Positions 14,218 to 21,160 of a DNA stretch of 23,644 nucleotides are shown one piece after another; the stretch's first letter is position 1; every line of letters begins with the position of its first letter. Position numbers and translations under genes: made by a program. The notes below the pieces were generated by a model that ran no database searches, had not been told where the DNA came from, and saw nothing but the letters and a program-made list of their open reading frames with translations. The stretch spans positions 1 to 23,644 of the forward strand of contig JAANXC010000060.1 in NCBI GenBank assembly GCA_018263495.1, given 5' to 3'. Source of the stretch: Nitrososphaerota archaeon (GTDB lineage: Archaea > Thermoproteota > Nitrososphaeria > Nitrososphaerales > Nitrosopumilaceae).

Positions 14218-14979
14218 ATGACTAATATTACTACTCAAATTGATGATGGGATTTGCACTGTTAAGATTAACCGTCCTCAAAAACTAAATGCCATGAATAT
14301 TGATGTTGCCAAGGAGATAATTTCTACATTTAAGCAACTAGAGAAAGACGATAACGTAAAAGTAATTATTTTAACTGGCGAGGGTGATAAGGCGTTTTCT
14401 GCTGGCGCTGATATTGAATACATGTCAAAAATATCTCCAGAAGAATCTGAACGCTATGCAAAACTTGGTCAAGAACTTACAGCTACTGTTGAAAATATAA
14501 CAAAACCAACTATTGCAGCTGTTAACGGTTTCGCACTAGGTGGCGGTTGTGAGCTTGCTATGTCTTGTGATATAAGACTTGCATCTGATAATGCAAAAAT
14601 TGGTCAGCCAGAAGTAACAATCGGAATACCACCTGGTTGGGGTGGAACACAAAGATTGATGAGAATAGTAGGAATTGCAAAAGCCAAGGAACTTGTTTTT
14701 ACTGGAAAAGCGATTAACGCTAACAGCGCAAAAGAAATCGGTCTCGTCAATCATGTTTTCGAACAATCTGCTTTAATGGATGAAGCTGTAAAGATGGCAA
14801 AAACAATTGCCGCAAACGCATCTTTAGCTGTTCACATGTCAAAGACTGCAATCAATAAAGGTCGTAATGCAGATCTTGACACAGGTCTGGGTGTAGAATT
14901 ACTTGCATGGAGAAATTGTTTCTCAGATCCAGAACGAGAAAAACGAATGTCAGATTTTGTAAACAAGTCCAAAAAATAG
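14218..14979 (+). CDS. Enoyl-CoA hydratase, probable 3-hydroxypropionyl-CoA dehydratase/crotonyl-CoA hydratase
   Basis: The 253-residue crotonase-fold protein keeps both catalytic glutamates, E112 (GGGCELAMSCD) and E132 (GQPEVTIGIPPGWGGTQR), 20 residues apart as in mammalian crotonase. The oxyanion-hole segments FSAGADI (60-66) and ALGGG (107-110) are also present. It hydrates or dehydrates short acyl-CoAs. In the thaumarchaeal HP/HB cycle one such enzyme is reported to serve both 3-hydroxypropionyl-CoA dehydration and crotonyl-CoA hydration, and its gene neighbours the 3-hydroxypropionyl-CoA synthetase gene, as here. The assignment rests on family plus context. Start ATG 14218 gives leaderless spacing from a TATA-like element. 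Confidence 0.9.
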   Translation: MTNITTQIDDGICTVKINRPQKLNAMNIDVAKEIISTFKQLEKDDNVKVIILTGEGDKAFSAGADIEYMSKISPEESERYAKLGQELTATVENITKPTIAAVNGFALGGGCELAMSCDIRLASDNAKIGQPEVTIGIPPGWGGTQRLMRIVGIAKAKELVFTGKAINANSAKEIGLVNHVFEQSALMDEAVKMAKTIAANASLAVHMSKTAINKGRNADLDTGLGVELLAWRNCFSDPEREKRMSDFVNKSKK

Positions 14980-15028
14980 CTACACCTAACCAATTACATT
15001 CATTTACTGTATATTTTGTAGGAAAAGG

Positions 15029-15040
15029 TTATTATAATTT
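15029..15040 (+). promoter_or_regulatory. Probable TATA element of the A-type Fe-S carrier gene
   Basis: TTATTATAATTT is centred about 28 bp before ATG 15062. An ATG nearer the element (15046) is out of frame. Confidence 0.5.
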
Positions 15041-15061
15041 GAACCATGGAATGTTGCATAT

Positions 15062-15526
15062 ATGACTACAGAACAAAGTCACGAAGCATCTGCTGAACAT
15101 TCATGTGGATGTGGACACGATCATGGAGAATCTCATGAATCTCCAAAACCTCAAGAAGTAGTTGTCGAGTCACCACAACCTCAAACACAATCAGGAAAAT
15201 TGATTACCATCACTGCAAAAGCTGCTGAGAAAATCAATGAGTTCATGGCTGAAGAAAAAGAAAAGCCAGAATTCCTTAGAATTTATGTTCAAGGCGGTGG
15301 TTGTTCTGGACTTTCTTACGGAATGGGTTTTGAGAAAGCAGCAGAAGAAGATGATCTAACCATTGAGGAAAACGGTGTCAAAGTGCTAGTGGATTCAATG
15401 AGTCAGGATCACCTACAAGGTGCAAACGTTGACTATATTGAAAGTCTGATGGGCTCCGGTTTCAAAATCAATAACCCAAATGTAACAAAAAGTTGTTCAT
15501 GCGGTTCGTCATTTACTACAGAATAA
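15062..15526 (+). CDS. A-type iron-sulfur carrier (IscA/HesB family) with His/Cys-rich N-terminal extension
   Basis: The 154-residue protein has a normal A-type carrier domain from about residue 45. It carries C81 in GGGCSG and C145-x-C147 in KSCSCGSS, the three cysteines that hold an Fe-S cluster or iron during transfer to apo-proteins. Unusually it begins with a roughly 44-residue extension: a His/Cys cluster (HSCGCGHDHGESH, 13-25) then a Pro/Glu/Gln-rich tether (28-44). That head looks metal-binding. A start inside the protein is unlikely because the TATA element fits ATG 15062 and there is no ATG before the domain. It is monocistronic: its own promoter lies in the 82-bp gap before it and a T-rich stretch follows. 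Confidence 0.9.
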   Translation: MTTEQSHEASAEHSCGCGHDHGESHESPKPQEVVVESPQPQTQSGKLITITAKAAEKINEFMAEEKEKPEFLRIYVQGGGCSGLSYGMGFEKAAEEDDLTIEENGVKVLVDSMSQDHLQGANVDYIESLMGSGFKINNPNVTKSCSCGSSFTTE

Positions 15527-15529
15527 TCA

Positions 15530-15557
15530 TTTTCTCAATTTCTATTTTATTTTATTA
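15530..15557 (+). terminator. Probable T-rich terminator
   Basis: A run of short T-tracts (TTTTC, TTTC, TTTTATTTTATT) directly follows the Fe-S carrier stop and precedes the dnaG promoter, without a hairpin, as is usual for archaeal termination. Confidence 0.4.
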
Positions 15558-15624
15558 TTGAAAACTAATTTTTTACCACAAGCACTTATAACCATGATTT
15601 GAAACTTTATGCTTATTGAATATT

Positions 15625-15630
15625 AAGGAG
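15625..15630 (+). promoter_or_regulatory. Shine-Dalgarno motif of dnaG
   Basis: AAGGAG lies 11 bp before TTG 15642. A TATA-like CTTATAACC at 15585-15593 would give a leader of about 30 nt, so dnaG is a leadered gene in a window where most first genes look leaderless. It fixes the TTG as start over the out-of-frame ATG at 15631. Confidence 0.55.
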
Positions 15631-15641
15631 ATGAGAATTAT

Positions 15642-16784
15642 TTGCCATACACAGGCATCGTCAAGTATCACGTTAAACTATCTTTCGACGTCGACGGTCT
15701 GGTTGAGCGAGCAGACATCATAGGGGCTGTATTCGGTCAAACTGAGGGTCTCTTAGGCCCTGAGATGAATCTGAATGAGCTTCAGCGTGTTTCTAAGGTT
15801 GGTAGAATTGAAGTAGACATCAAAACTACTGAAAATACTACTTCCGGTACTGCACTACTTCCAATGAGTACGGATATTGATACATGTGCCTTGATTGCAG
15901 CTGCAATTGAAAGTATAGACAAGGTCGGTCCATTTGACTGTAAGTTTAATCTTGATGCTATTGAAGATGTTCGAGCCTCAAAAAAAGAAGACATTGTACG
16001 CAGAGCGAAGGAGATCAAACAGAAATGGTCTACCAAATCTGTTAGTGAAGGAGATACCATGTTAAGTGATGTACATGAAGGTTCTTCAGGAAAAGTTGCC
16101 GAATATGGACCAAACAAACTTCCATGCAGTTCAGGAATTTATGACTCGTCATGGATAATTCTTGTTGAAGGTAGGGCAGACATCAAAAATTTATTGAGAG
16201 CTGGATATGACAATGTATTAGCTATTGAAGGTGCAAAAATTGATGAATCTATCAAAGACCTTTGTGCAAAAAAAGATAAAGTTGTAGCATTTTTAGACGG
16301 TGATAGAGCAGGAGGATTTATTCTTAAAGAATTAAAATCAGTTGTTAATATTGATCTTGAACTTCGTGCAGATGAAGGTATTGAAGTGGAAGAACTCACC
16401 CCTCAACGTGTTGCAGATATTCTAAAGGATGCAGATAAGGATGTAAAACAACAAACTGCTGAACCGAAGCAGGTAAGTGAGACAGATAAACCACTAGCAG
16501 AGGCTACAAGCAAAGTGTATCAAGATCTAAACGAAACATTGGAGGCAATAGGACTTGATTCTGATAACAATCAATTATTCAAAGTCCCCATTAGTGAGCT
16601 GGTTGAAAAATTATCCACACAGTCTGGAATAAAGTATCTGATTTTAGATGGGATAATAACTCAACGGCTGTTAGATGGCGCTAAACAATCTGGAATTGAA
16701 TGTATTATAGGTCATAGAGTTGCAAATTTATCAAATAGTGATGGTATTACTCTAAAAACATTTACGGAGCTTGGCATTAGTTAA
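15642..16784 (+). CDS. dnaG: Archaeal DnaG-type Toprim protein (primase / exosome subunit)
   Basis: The 380-residue protein has the archaeal DnaG architecture. An N-terminal domain contains YHVKLSFDVDGLVERADIIG and GQTEGLLGPEMNLNELQ; the Toprim core has E176 (ILVEGRAD) and D219-x-D221 (FLDGDRAGG), and a C-terminal domain follows. Archaeal DnaG is described both as a primase and as a subunit of the RNA-degrading exosome, where its N-terminal domain contacts Csl4. The 240-290 region is a charged linker. The N-terminus MPYTGIVKYH fits TTG 15642, backed by a good Shine-Dalgarno motif. Three bases separate its stop from ribK, so they are likely one transcript. Confidence 0.95.
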   Translation: MPYTGIVKYHVKLSFDVDGLVERADIIGAVFGQTEGLLGPEMNLNELQRVSKVGRIEVDIKTTENTTSGTALLPMSTDIDTCALIAAAIESIDKVGPFDCKFNLDAIEDVRASKKEDIVRRAKEIKQKWSTKSVSEGDTMLSDVHEGSSGKVAEYGPNKLPCSSGIYDSSWIILVEGRADIKNLLRAGYDNVLAIEGAKIDESIKDLCAKKDKVVAFLDGDRAGGFILKELKSVVNIDLELRADEGIEVEELTPQRVADILKDADKDVKQQTAEPKQVSETDKPLAEATSKVYQDLNETLEAIGLDSDNNQLFKVPISELVEKLSTQSGIKYLILDGIITQRLLDGAKQSGIECIIGHRVANLSNSDGITLKTFTELGIS

Positions 16785-16787
16785 TTA

Positions 16788-17465
16788 ATGTCTGATCTTA
16801 AAATTCAACATATTATCACCTTAGCAGAGTTATTATCTAAAGGTGCTAGGAATAACTTTGTTCAGATTACTACATCGTCCCTTGGGAGAAGCATAAAAAA
16901 ATCTCAACAGGCTGCCTCAAAGCACATTTTGGAGTTAGAAAATGGTGGGTTCATTGATAGGGTAATGACCGGACGACATCTTTCTGTTAAAATTACCCAG
17001 AAGGGATACTCTGAGCTTGTTAAACTTCATTCAATTTTGGGTTGTAGTTTAGACTCATCTCCTTCGTACCTAGAGTTGAATGGTTCAGTAATTTCGGGAC
17101 TTGGTGAGGGAGCTTATTACATGTCATTAAATGGCTACACTAAACAATTCAAAGTAAAGATTGGTTACATTCCTTTTCCGGGTACGCTAAATATAAAATT
17201 AAATCAGTTGCAGGCTACTCAAATCATTCAACAGTTAGATGATCTTGACAGTATAATTATAGATCCATTTTCTGATGGGAAAAGAACATATGGTTGGGTA
17301 AAATGTTTTCATGCTACATTAAATGATTCTATCAAATGTGAATTAATACGTCTTGAAAGAACACACCACGATAATTCAGTAATTGAATTGATATCAAAAA
17401 ATAACTTACGTAAAACTACTAGGCTGAAAACTGGCTCTAAAGTTACGATTAAAATCGATTCTTAA
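16788..17465 (+). CDS. ribK: Riboflavin kinase (CTP-dependent) with N-terminal winged-helix DNA-binding domain
   Basis: The C-terminal half of this 225-residue protein is an archaeal riboflavin kinase, which uses CTP to turn riboflavin into FMN. G104-L-G-E-G-A-Y-Y111 and P129-F-P-G-T-L-N-I136 are its hallmark motifs. The N-terminal 85 residues form a winged helix-turn-helix (SLGRSIKKSQQAASKHILELENGGFI plus a basic wing). This two-domain form is the RbkR type, a regulator of riboflavin genes that is also the kinase. It starts 3 bp after dnaG. It converges with ribL (FAD synthase), leaving only 11 bp between stops, so the two steps from riboflavin to FAD sit side by side. Confidence 0.92.
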   Translation: MSDLKIQHIITLAELLSKGARNNFVQITTSSLGRSIKKSQQAASKHILELENGGFIDRVMTGRHLSVKITQKGYSELVKLHSILGCSLDSSPSYLELNGSVISGLGEGAYYMSLNGYTKQFKVKIGYIPFPGTLNIKLNQLQATQIIQQLDDLDSIIIDPFSDGKRTYGWVKCFHATLNDSIKCELIRLERTHHDNSVIELISKNNLRKTTRLKTGSKVTIKIDS

Positions 17466-17476
17466 ATCATAGTAAA

Positions 17477-17926
17477 CTACAGACCATGAATATCCTTTCC
17501 GTATTTTTTTTCGATCTCTGAGCTTGATAGATGAGGTACTGGAGATTGCAGCCTTACTATCTCAACATCAAGGTTGATCCGTTTACATCCATCAGATATG
17601 AATTGTTCCTGATGAACTTGATCATATCCTAACACAATGATGTCGGGTTTTATCGCTTTTACTGTTTCAAAAATATCATCTTCATGACCAACAATGGCCT
17701 TATCAACCATAGATAAGCAGCTTACTAGTTCACGTCTTAATTCTTGATTATGTAATGGTGGCCTCTTTTTCATCTTTTGAGCAGTTTTGTCAGTAGCAAT
17801 TGCAACTACCAACACATCAGCTAATGCTTTTGCTGCATTTAGTGTATGTATATGTCCTGGATGAATTATATCAAAAACTCCTCCAGCTAACACAATTTTT
17901 TTTGTTGGTGATTTTTTTAAATCCAA
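17477..17926 (-). CDS. ribL: FAD synthase, archaeal nucleotidyltransferase type
   Basis: The 149-residue cytidylyltransferase-fold protein transfers AMP from ATP to FMN to give FAD, as in the archaeal RibL family. GGVFDIIH followed by P-G-H25 supplies the HxGH nucleotide-binding site (22-25). L99-G-Y-D-Q103 and the S134-S-S136 element are at family positions, in place of the bacterial RibF fold. The closest alternative is another small cytidylyltransferase such as glycerol-3-phosphate or ethanolamine-phosphate type, but adjacency to ribK favours FAD synthase. Start TTG 17926; a TTAAAAAG element overlapping a 7-bp inverted repeat is about 28 bp upstream. It may also be read from the upstream dph5/lys operon. 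Confidence 0.85.
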   Translation of the reverse strand: MDLKKSPTKKIVLAGGVFDIIHPGHIHTLNAAKALADVLVVAIATDKTAQKMKKRPPLHNQELRRELVSCLSMVDKAIVGHEDDIFETVKAIKPDIIVLGYDQVHQEQFISDGCKRINLDVEIVRLQSPVPHLSSSEIEKKYGKDIHGL

Positions 17927-17953
17927 TGGTAGTTCCTCACTATTTCTTCACTT

Positions 17954-17970
17954 TTTAACGCATCGTTAAA
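17954..17970. promoter_or_regulatory. Perfect inverted repeat between dph5 and ribL
   Basis: TTTAACG-CAT-CGTTAAA, two 7-bp arms with a 3-bp spacer, begins right after the dph5 stop and is centred about 36 bp before the ribL start. One arm runs into the TATA-like TTAAAAAG of ribL. It could be an operator or a weak hairpin; it lacks a long T-run on the minus strand. Confidence 0.45.
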
Positions 17971-19008
17971 TTACATTTTTGGGTCTATACCCTTTGCAAT
18001 TCTTAACGCATCTACCAGACCGTCTGCATAACCAATACTCAAAACTGCATTTTCATCCTTTCCTTGTTTTAGGAAATTTTCTGCATCGTTAATGTATAAT
18101 TCCGCATTCTCAAAAACTTCTTGGAATTCTTTCGTGTCATTATACAGTGGTCTAATTTCTTCTAATGCTTTCCTAACCATTGGCACATATTTTTCAATCA
18201 TTTGCACTGAAGTACTTTTAATTCTAGTTGAATTATCTGATGGTTTATCTAAGCATTCTGTCAGCACGTTAATTGCATCTGATTCTGTAAAATGTAATTT
18301 TCCTGTAATAATTATGCTGTGTGGCGGTTCGCCAAAGTCAACTTTAAGCAGATTACTGAATTTTCCAGAGATAATTTTTTGTGTTTCGAATCCAATTCTT
18401 GAAGCAATTATAGCAAACGTATCATTGTTTAGAACATTTCTTTTTTGTTCCTTTTCAACATCCAGTAGGTTTGAAATTGCATCCTTTGGGTCAAGAAAAT
18501 AGTTTTCATCATGATTGTATTCTAATAATATTATAGAATGAAGACCCTGTGTTAAATTCTTGAAAATAGCAGTGTAAGGAGTTATTGTAGACTTTTTTTC
18601 ATTCATTATAGTTACCATTCTCCCAACTTTGTAGAATTGCAATCCAGCTTCACCTGTCATTGATGTTATTGCTGAAGCAGAATGAATCGTGTTTGTTTCA
18701 ATATTTTCTAATTTTGCCCTAGTCCTAAGTTCTATGTGTGTTGTTGCCACATATGGATCTCCATATGATAATAAGACAACAGTAGAACTTTTTGACATCT
18801 TGAGTATCTCTTGTCCATCCTCAACCAACCATCTTTTTGCAATTTTGAAACTTCCATTAACCATGTTTTTAATTTCGTCTTCATGTTGCTTGGAAATTGG
18901 ACTTGTGAATGCTTCTAGATATACAAAATCTGCTTCCTGAATGATTTTTACAACTTCAATTGGAATTGATCGAGTGCCAGATATACCTAGTCCTACAAAC
19001 CATAGCAT
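17971..19008 (-). CDS. dphB: Diphthine synthase with C-terminal DUF357 domain
   Basis: Residues 1-255 are a tetrapyrrole-methylase-fold diphthine synthase, which methylates the modified His of elongation factor 2 during diphthamide synthesis. The support is MLWFVGLGISGTRSI at the N-terminus, LLSYGDPYVATTH (79-91) and HSASAITSMTGEAGLQFYKVGR (from 109). Usual family length is about 260. Here about 80 extra residues (about 265-345) form a helical domain with YINDAENFLKQGK and AVLSIGYADGLVDALRIAKG, matching the DUF357 pattern seen elsewhere as small separate archaeal proteins. The frame is continuous with no sign of frameshift. Its ATG shares one base with the lysK stop (TAATG), implying translational coupling to the lys operon. 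Confidence 0.93.
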   Translation of the reverse strand: MLWFVGLGISGTRSIPIEVVKIIQEADFVYLEAFTSPISKQHEDEIKNMVNGSFKIAKRWLVEDGQEILKMSKSSTVVLLSYGDPYVATTHIELRTRAKLENIETNTIHSASAITSMTGEAGLQFYKVGRMVTIMNEKKSTITPYTAIFKNLTQGLHSIILLEYNHDENYFLDPKDAISNLLDVEKEQKRNVLNNDTFAIIASRIGFETQKIISGKFSNLLKVDFGEPPHSIIITGKLHFTESDAINVLTECLDKPSDNSTRIKSTSVQMIEKYVPMVRKALEEIRPLYNDTKEFQEVFENAELYINDAENFLKQGKDENAVLSIGYADGLVDALRIAKGIDPKM

Positions 19009-20132
19009 TACTTGATTTTATCATGCAGTCGTTTTAAATGCTGTATGGTTCTTTTCAGAACCTCTATTCCTCGAAGGTATTCGTCAATGGAGATTTTTTC
19101 ATCAGTTGTGTGTGCAGCATGAGGGTCACCTGGACCATAAGTTACAACTGGAATACTCAGTTTGTTGCCTATAACATTCATGTCGCCCGTACCTGTTTTT
19201 CTAATCAATGTAGGCCTATTCTTTTCTACGTCCAAAATTCCTAGAGTTAGAGCCCTTACAAGAGGAGAATTATGTTCTGCCTCAAATGGTTCAGTTTCAT
19301 CTATAATTGAATAGAATGCCTCTACTTGTTGCTTTTTAGAAATTTCCTTTACTACTTCGGAAATTTTTTCTTCAACTGACTTGCAACTAGTACCAACTGG
19401 GATTCTGATATCCAATGTTGAATCACATTCCCTAGGTGTAACATTATGGCTTAGACCTCCCTTTATTTCCGTTATAGTAGCAGTCAACATCATTCCTTTC
19501 GTTTTGTTTTCTTGTCCTGATTCTAGTTTAGCTTTGATTTCATTAACAAATAGTGATGATTCTTCAATTGCATTTTTTGCCAGCCAAGGAGCACTAGCAT
19601 GCGCACTATCTCCAACACTGATTTTCAAATTAATGGCAATACGTCCTTTGTATCCAATGGTGATTTGTTTTGTTCCACTTGGCTCACCAAATATCGCATA
19701 ATCTACATCTGGTTTGTCACTAGTCAGACTTTTAATTCCAGTAGCATTACCTTCCTCATCTACTGCACCTACAAACGTAACAGTACCATTATTTTCCTCT
19801 ACACTTGCAGCAGCAAACAGCATTGCGATAAGTGGACCCTTTGCATCAGATGAACCTCTTCCAAAAATATAATCATCTTCCTTCCTTACCCTAATTCTTC
19901 CTGGCACAGTATCCATATGTCCACATAACATAATTTTTGGCGATCCGGAACCTTTTGTGGCAATAATATTACCAACATCATCTGTATGTATGTCCCTGAA
20001 ACCTAAATCCTCACATACAGTAGCAAGAAAGTCAGCTAGGCTTTTTTCACGTAATGATGGAGTGTATAGCTTTAACGCTCTCTCTAACGTCTTTACATAA
20101 TGTCTTGTTGTAACGGTGAAGTGTTGTTCCAT
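19008..20132 (-). CDS. lysK: [LysW]-lysine/ornithine hydrolase (M20 family)
   Basis: This 374-residue metallohydrolase releases lysine (or ornithine) from the LysW carrier, the last step of LysW-dependent synthesis. M20 zinc ligands are H72 and D74 (GHMDTVPG), D96 (GRGSSDAKGP), the general-base pair E126-E127 (DEEGNATG), E150 (GEPSG) and a late His in DPHAAHTTDE. A dimerisation insert with SAHASAPWLAKNAIEE is typical. Length and order fit LysK rather than general acetylornithine deacetylase or DapE, and the operon (lysW, lysX) settles the assignment. It begins 2 bp after the lysX stop and ends overlapping dph5 by one base. Confidence 0.93.
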   Translation of the reverse strand: MEQHFTVTTRHYVKTLERALKLYTPSLREKSLADFLATVCEDLGFRDIHTDDVGNIIATKGSGSPKIMLCGHMDTVPGRIRVRKEDDYIFGRGSSDAKGPLIAMLFAAASVEENNGTVTFVGAVDEEGNATGIKSLTSDKPDVDYAIFGEPSGTKQITIGYKGRIAINLKISVGDSAHASAPWLAKNAIEESSLFVNEIKAKLESGQENKTKGMMLTATITEIKGGLSHNVTPRECDSTLDIRIPVGTSCKSVEEKISEVVKEISKKQQVEAFYSIIDETEPFEAEHNSPLVRALTLGILDVEKNRPTLIRKTGTGDMNVIGNKLSIPVVTYGPGDPHAAHTTDEKISIDEYLRGIEVLKRTIQHLKRLHDKIK

Positions 20133-20134
20133 TT

Positions 20135-20983
20135 TTACCTACTCGAGTTTTTTAGGTAGTCTAACATCTGTGTTGGAATATCATTGCCTGTTACTTTCAC
20201 AACATTCCGAAACTCCGTTGTGTTATTAATCTCATGAACTACTAATCCCTTGTCATTACTTTCCATTAGATCAACACCTACAATTTCTCCTTGAACAGCG
20301 TTTTTAGCTTTTATGCAAATATCTTCCAACTCATTTGAAACTTCACACACTTCTGCGGAACCACCCAGGTGTGTGTTTGTTTTCCAATTAGAGTCATTAG
20401 AAACTCTGTAAATTGCACCAGCAACAGTATCACCTATTACTATTGCACGTATGTCCCTGGGAGGTCTCTGCACAAATTCCTCCAAGAAGTACATTTGATA
20501 AGCTGGATGCATCGATTCCCTTGCGTCAATAACACCCTCAGCTGAATCCCTGTCATTTAGTTTTGATACCATTCGACCCCAGCTGCCAACAGTTGGTTTG
20601 ATGATCTTTGGGTATCCAGTTTTTTCAAGCGATTCCATGGCAGATTCTTTCGAAAAAGCTATTGTAGCTTCAGGCGTAGGAATTCCTGCCTTTTGCAACA
20701 GCATATGTGTGAAAAGCTTGTTTCCAGCAAGAAGTCCAGTGTTTAGGCAGTTGACTACCCTAGCACCAAGACCTTCAAGTGTTGCAGTAGAATGAATATT
20801 CCGGTAATAGCTTACACAGCGCTGTAAGACAGTCCCAAATTCATGCGTATTTTCGTTCAAATCTACAGACAGTTGTTTACAGTCAACCATCTCAATCTGT
20901 ATATCATGCCTCTCCGCGGCTTTGATCAACAGTTTTTCTTCGAGACGGATTGTATCATAAAGAACTGTGATTTTATCGGTCAC
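20135..20983 (-). CDS. lysX: LysW-aminoadipate ligase (ATP-grasp, RimK-like)
   Basis: The 282-residue ATP-grasp enzyme ligates the amino group of alpha-aminoadipate (and perhaps glutamate) to the C-terminal residue of LysW. K129-P-T-V-G-S-W-G-R137 is the ATP-grasp loop; D238, E251 and N253 bind metal. W200-K-T-N-T-H-L-G-G208 resembles the WxTNTxxGG segment of aminoadipate-type LysX. In archaea with a single set, LysX often serves both lysine and arginine synthesis. Start is GTG 20983, overlapping the lysW stop by 4 bp (GTGA), with a purine-rich GGAGAGG inside lysW 10 bp before it. This strict coupling suggests carrier and ligase are made together. Confidence 0.93.
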   Translation of the reverse strand: MTDKITVLYDTIRLEEKLLIKAAERHDIQIEMVDCKQLSVDLNENTHEFGTVLQRCVSYYRNIHSTATLEGLGARVVNCLNTGLLAGNKLFTHMLLQKAGIPTPEATIAFSKESAMESLEKTGYPKIIKPTVGSWGRMVSKLNDRDSAEGVIDARESMHPAYQMYFLEEFVQRPPRDIRAIVIGDTVAGAIYRVSNDSNWKTNTHLGGSAEVCEVSNELEDICIKAKNAVQGEIVGVDLMESNDKGLVVHEINNTTEFRNVVKVTGNDIPTQMLDYLKNSSR

Positions 20984-21147
20984 TGCCCCCAGTCCTCTCC
21001 AACAGTTTGGGCCGGTTTTAGCTCAAATCCATCAGAACCCTTAGCCAGTTCGAAGCTTGCTCCACATTCAGCGCAGGTTACAATCTCACCATCCACTGCA
21101 TCTTCAGGGATAGTTATTTCTGCATCACATTCAGGACAATTAGTCAT
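20980..21147 (-). CDS. lysW: Amino-group carrier protein LysW, with C-terminal Gln
   Basis: This 55-residue acidic carrier holds the growing intermediate on its C-terminus and presents it to LysX, LysZ, LysY, LysJ and LysK. Two zinc knuckles (C4-P-E-C7 and C25-A-E-C28) and the C-terminal EDWG tail are clear. I start at ATG 21147, nine codons inside the longest frame, because a perfect AGGAGG lies 7 bp upstream and the resulting length matches LysW proteins. The last residue is Q55 (codon CAG at 20985-20983), giving EDWGQ. In characterised LysW proteins the tail is EDWGE and its terminal Glu side chain carries the substrate, so this is a notable departure. Confidence 0.93.
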   Translation of the reverse strand: MTNCPECDAEITIPEDAVDGEIVTCAECGASFELAKGSDGFELKPAQTVGEDWGQ

Positions 21148-21154
21148 TTCTGTA

Positions 21155-21160
21155 CCTCCT
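21155..21160 (-). promoter_or_regulatory. Shine-Dalgarno motif that decides the lysW start
   Basis: AGGAGG on the minus strand, 7 bp before ATG 21147 and just past the lysS stop (21161). It rules against the upstream in-frame ATG at 21174, which would lie inside lysS. Confidence 0.7.

Noticed and set aside
18092..18502. 136-residue plus-strand frame inside the diphthine synthase gene
   Set aside because: Antisense shadow of a clear coding region; no family signature.
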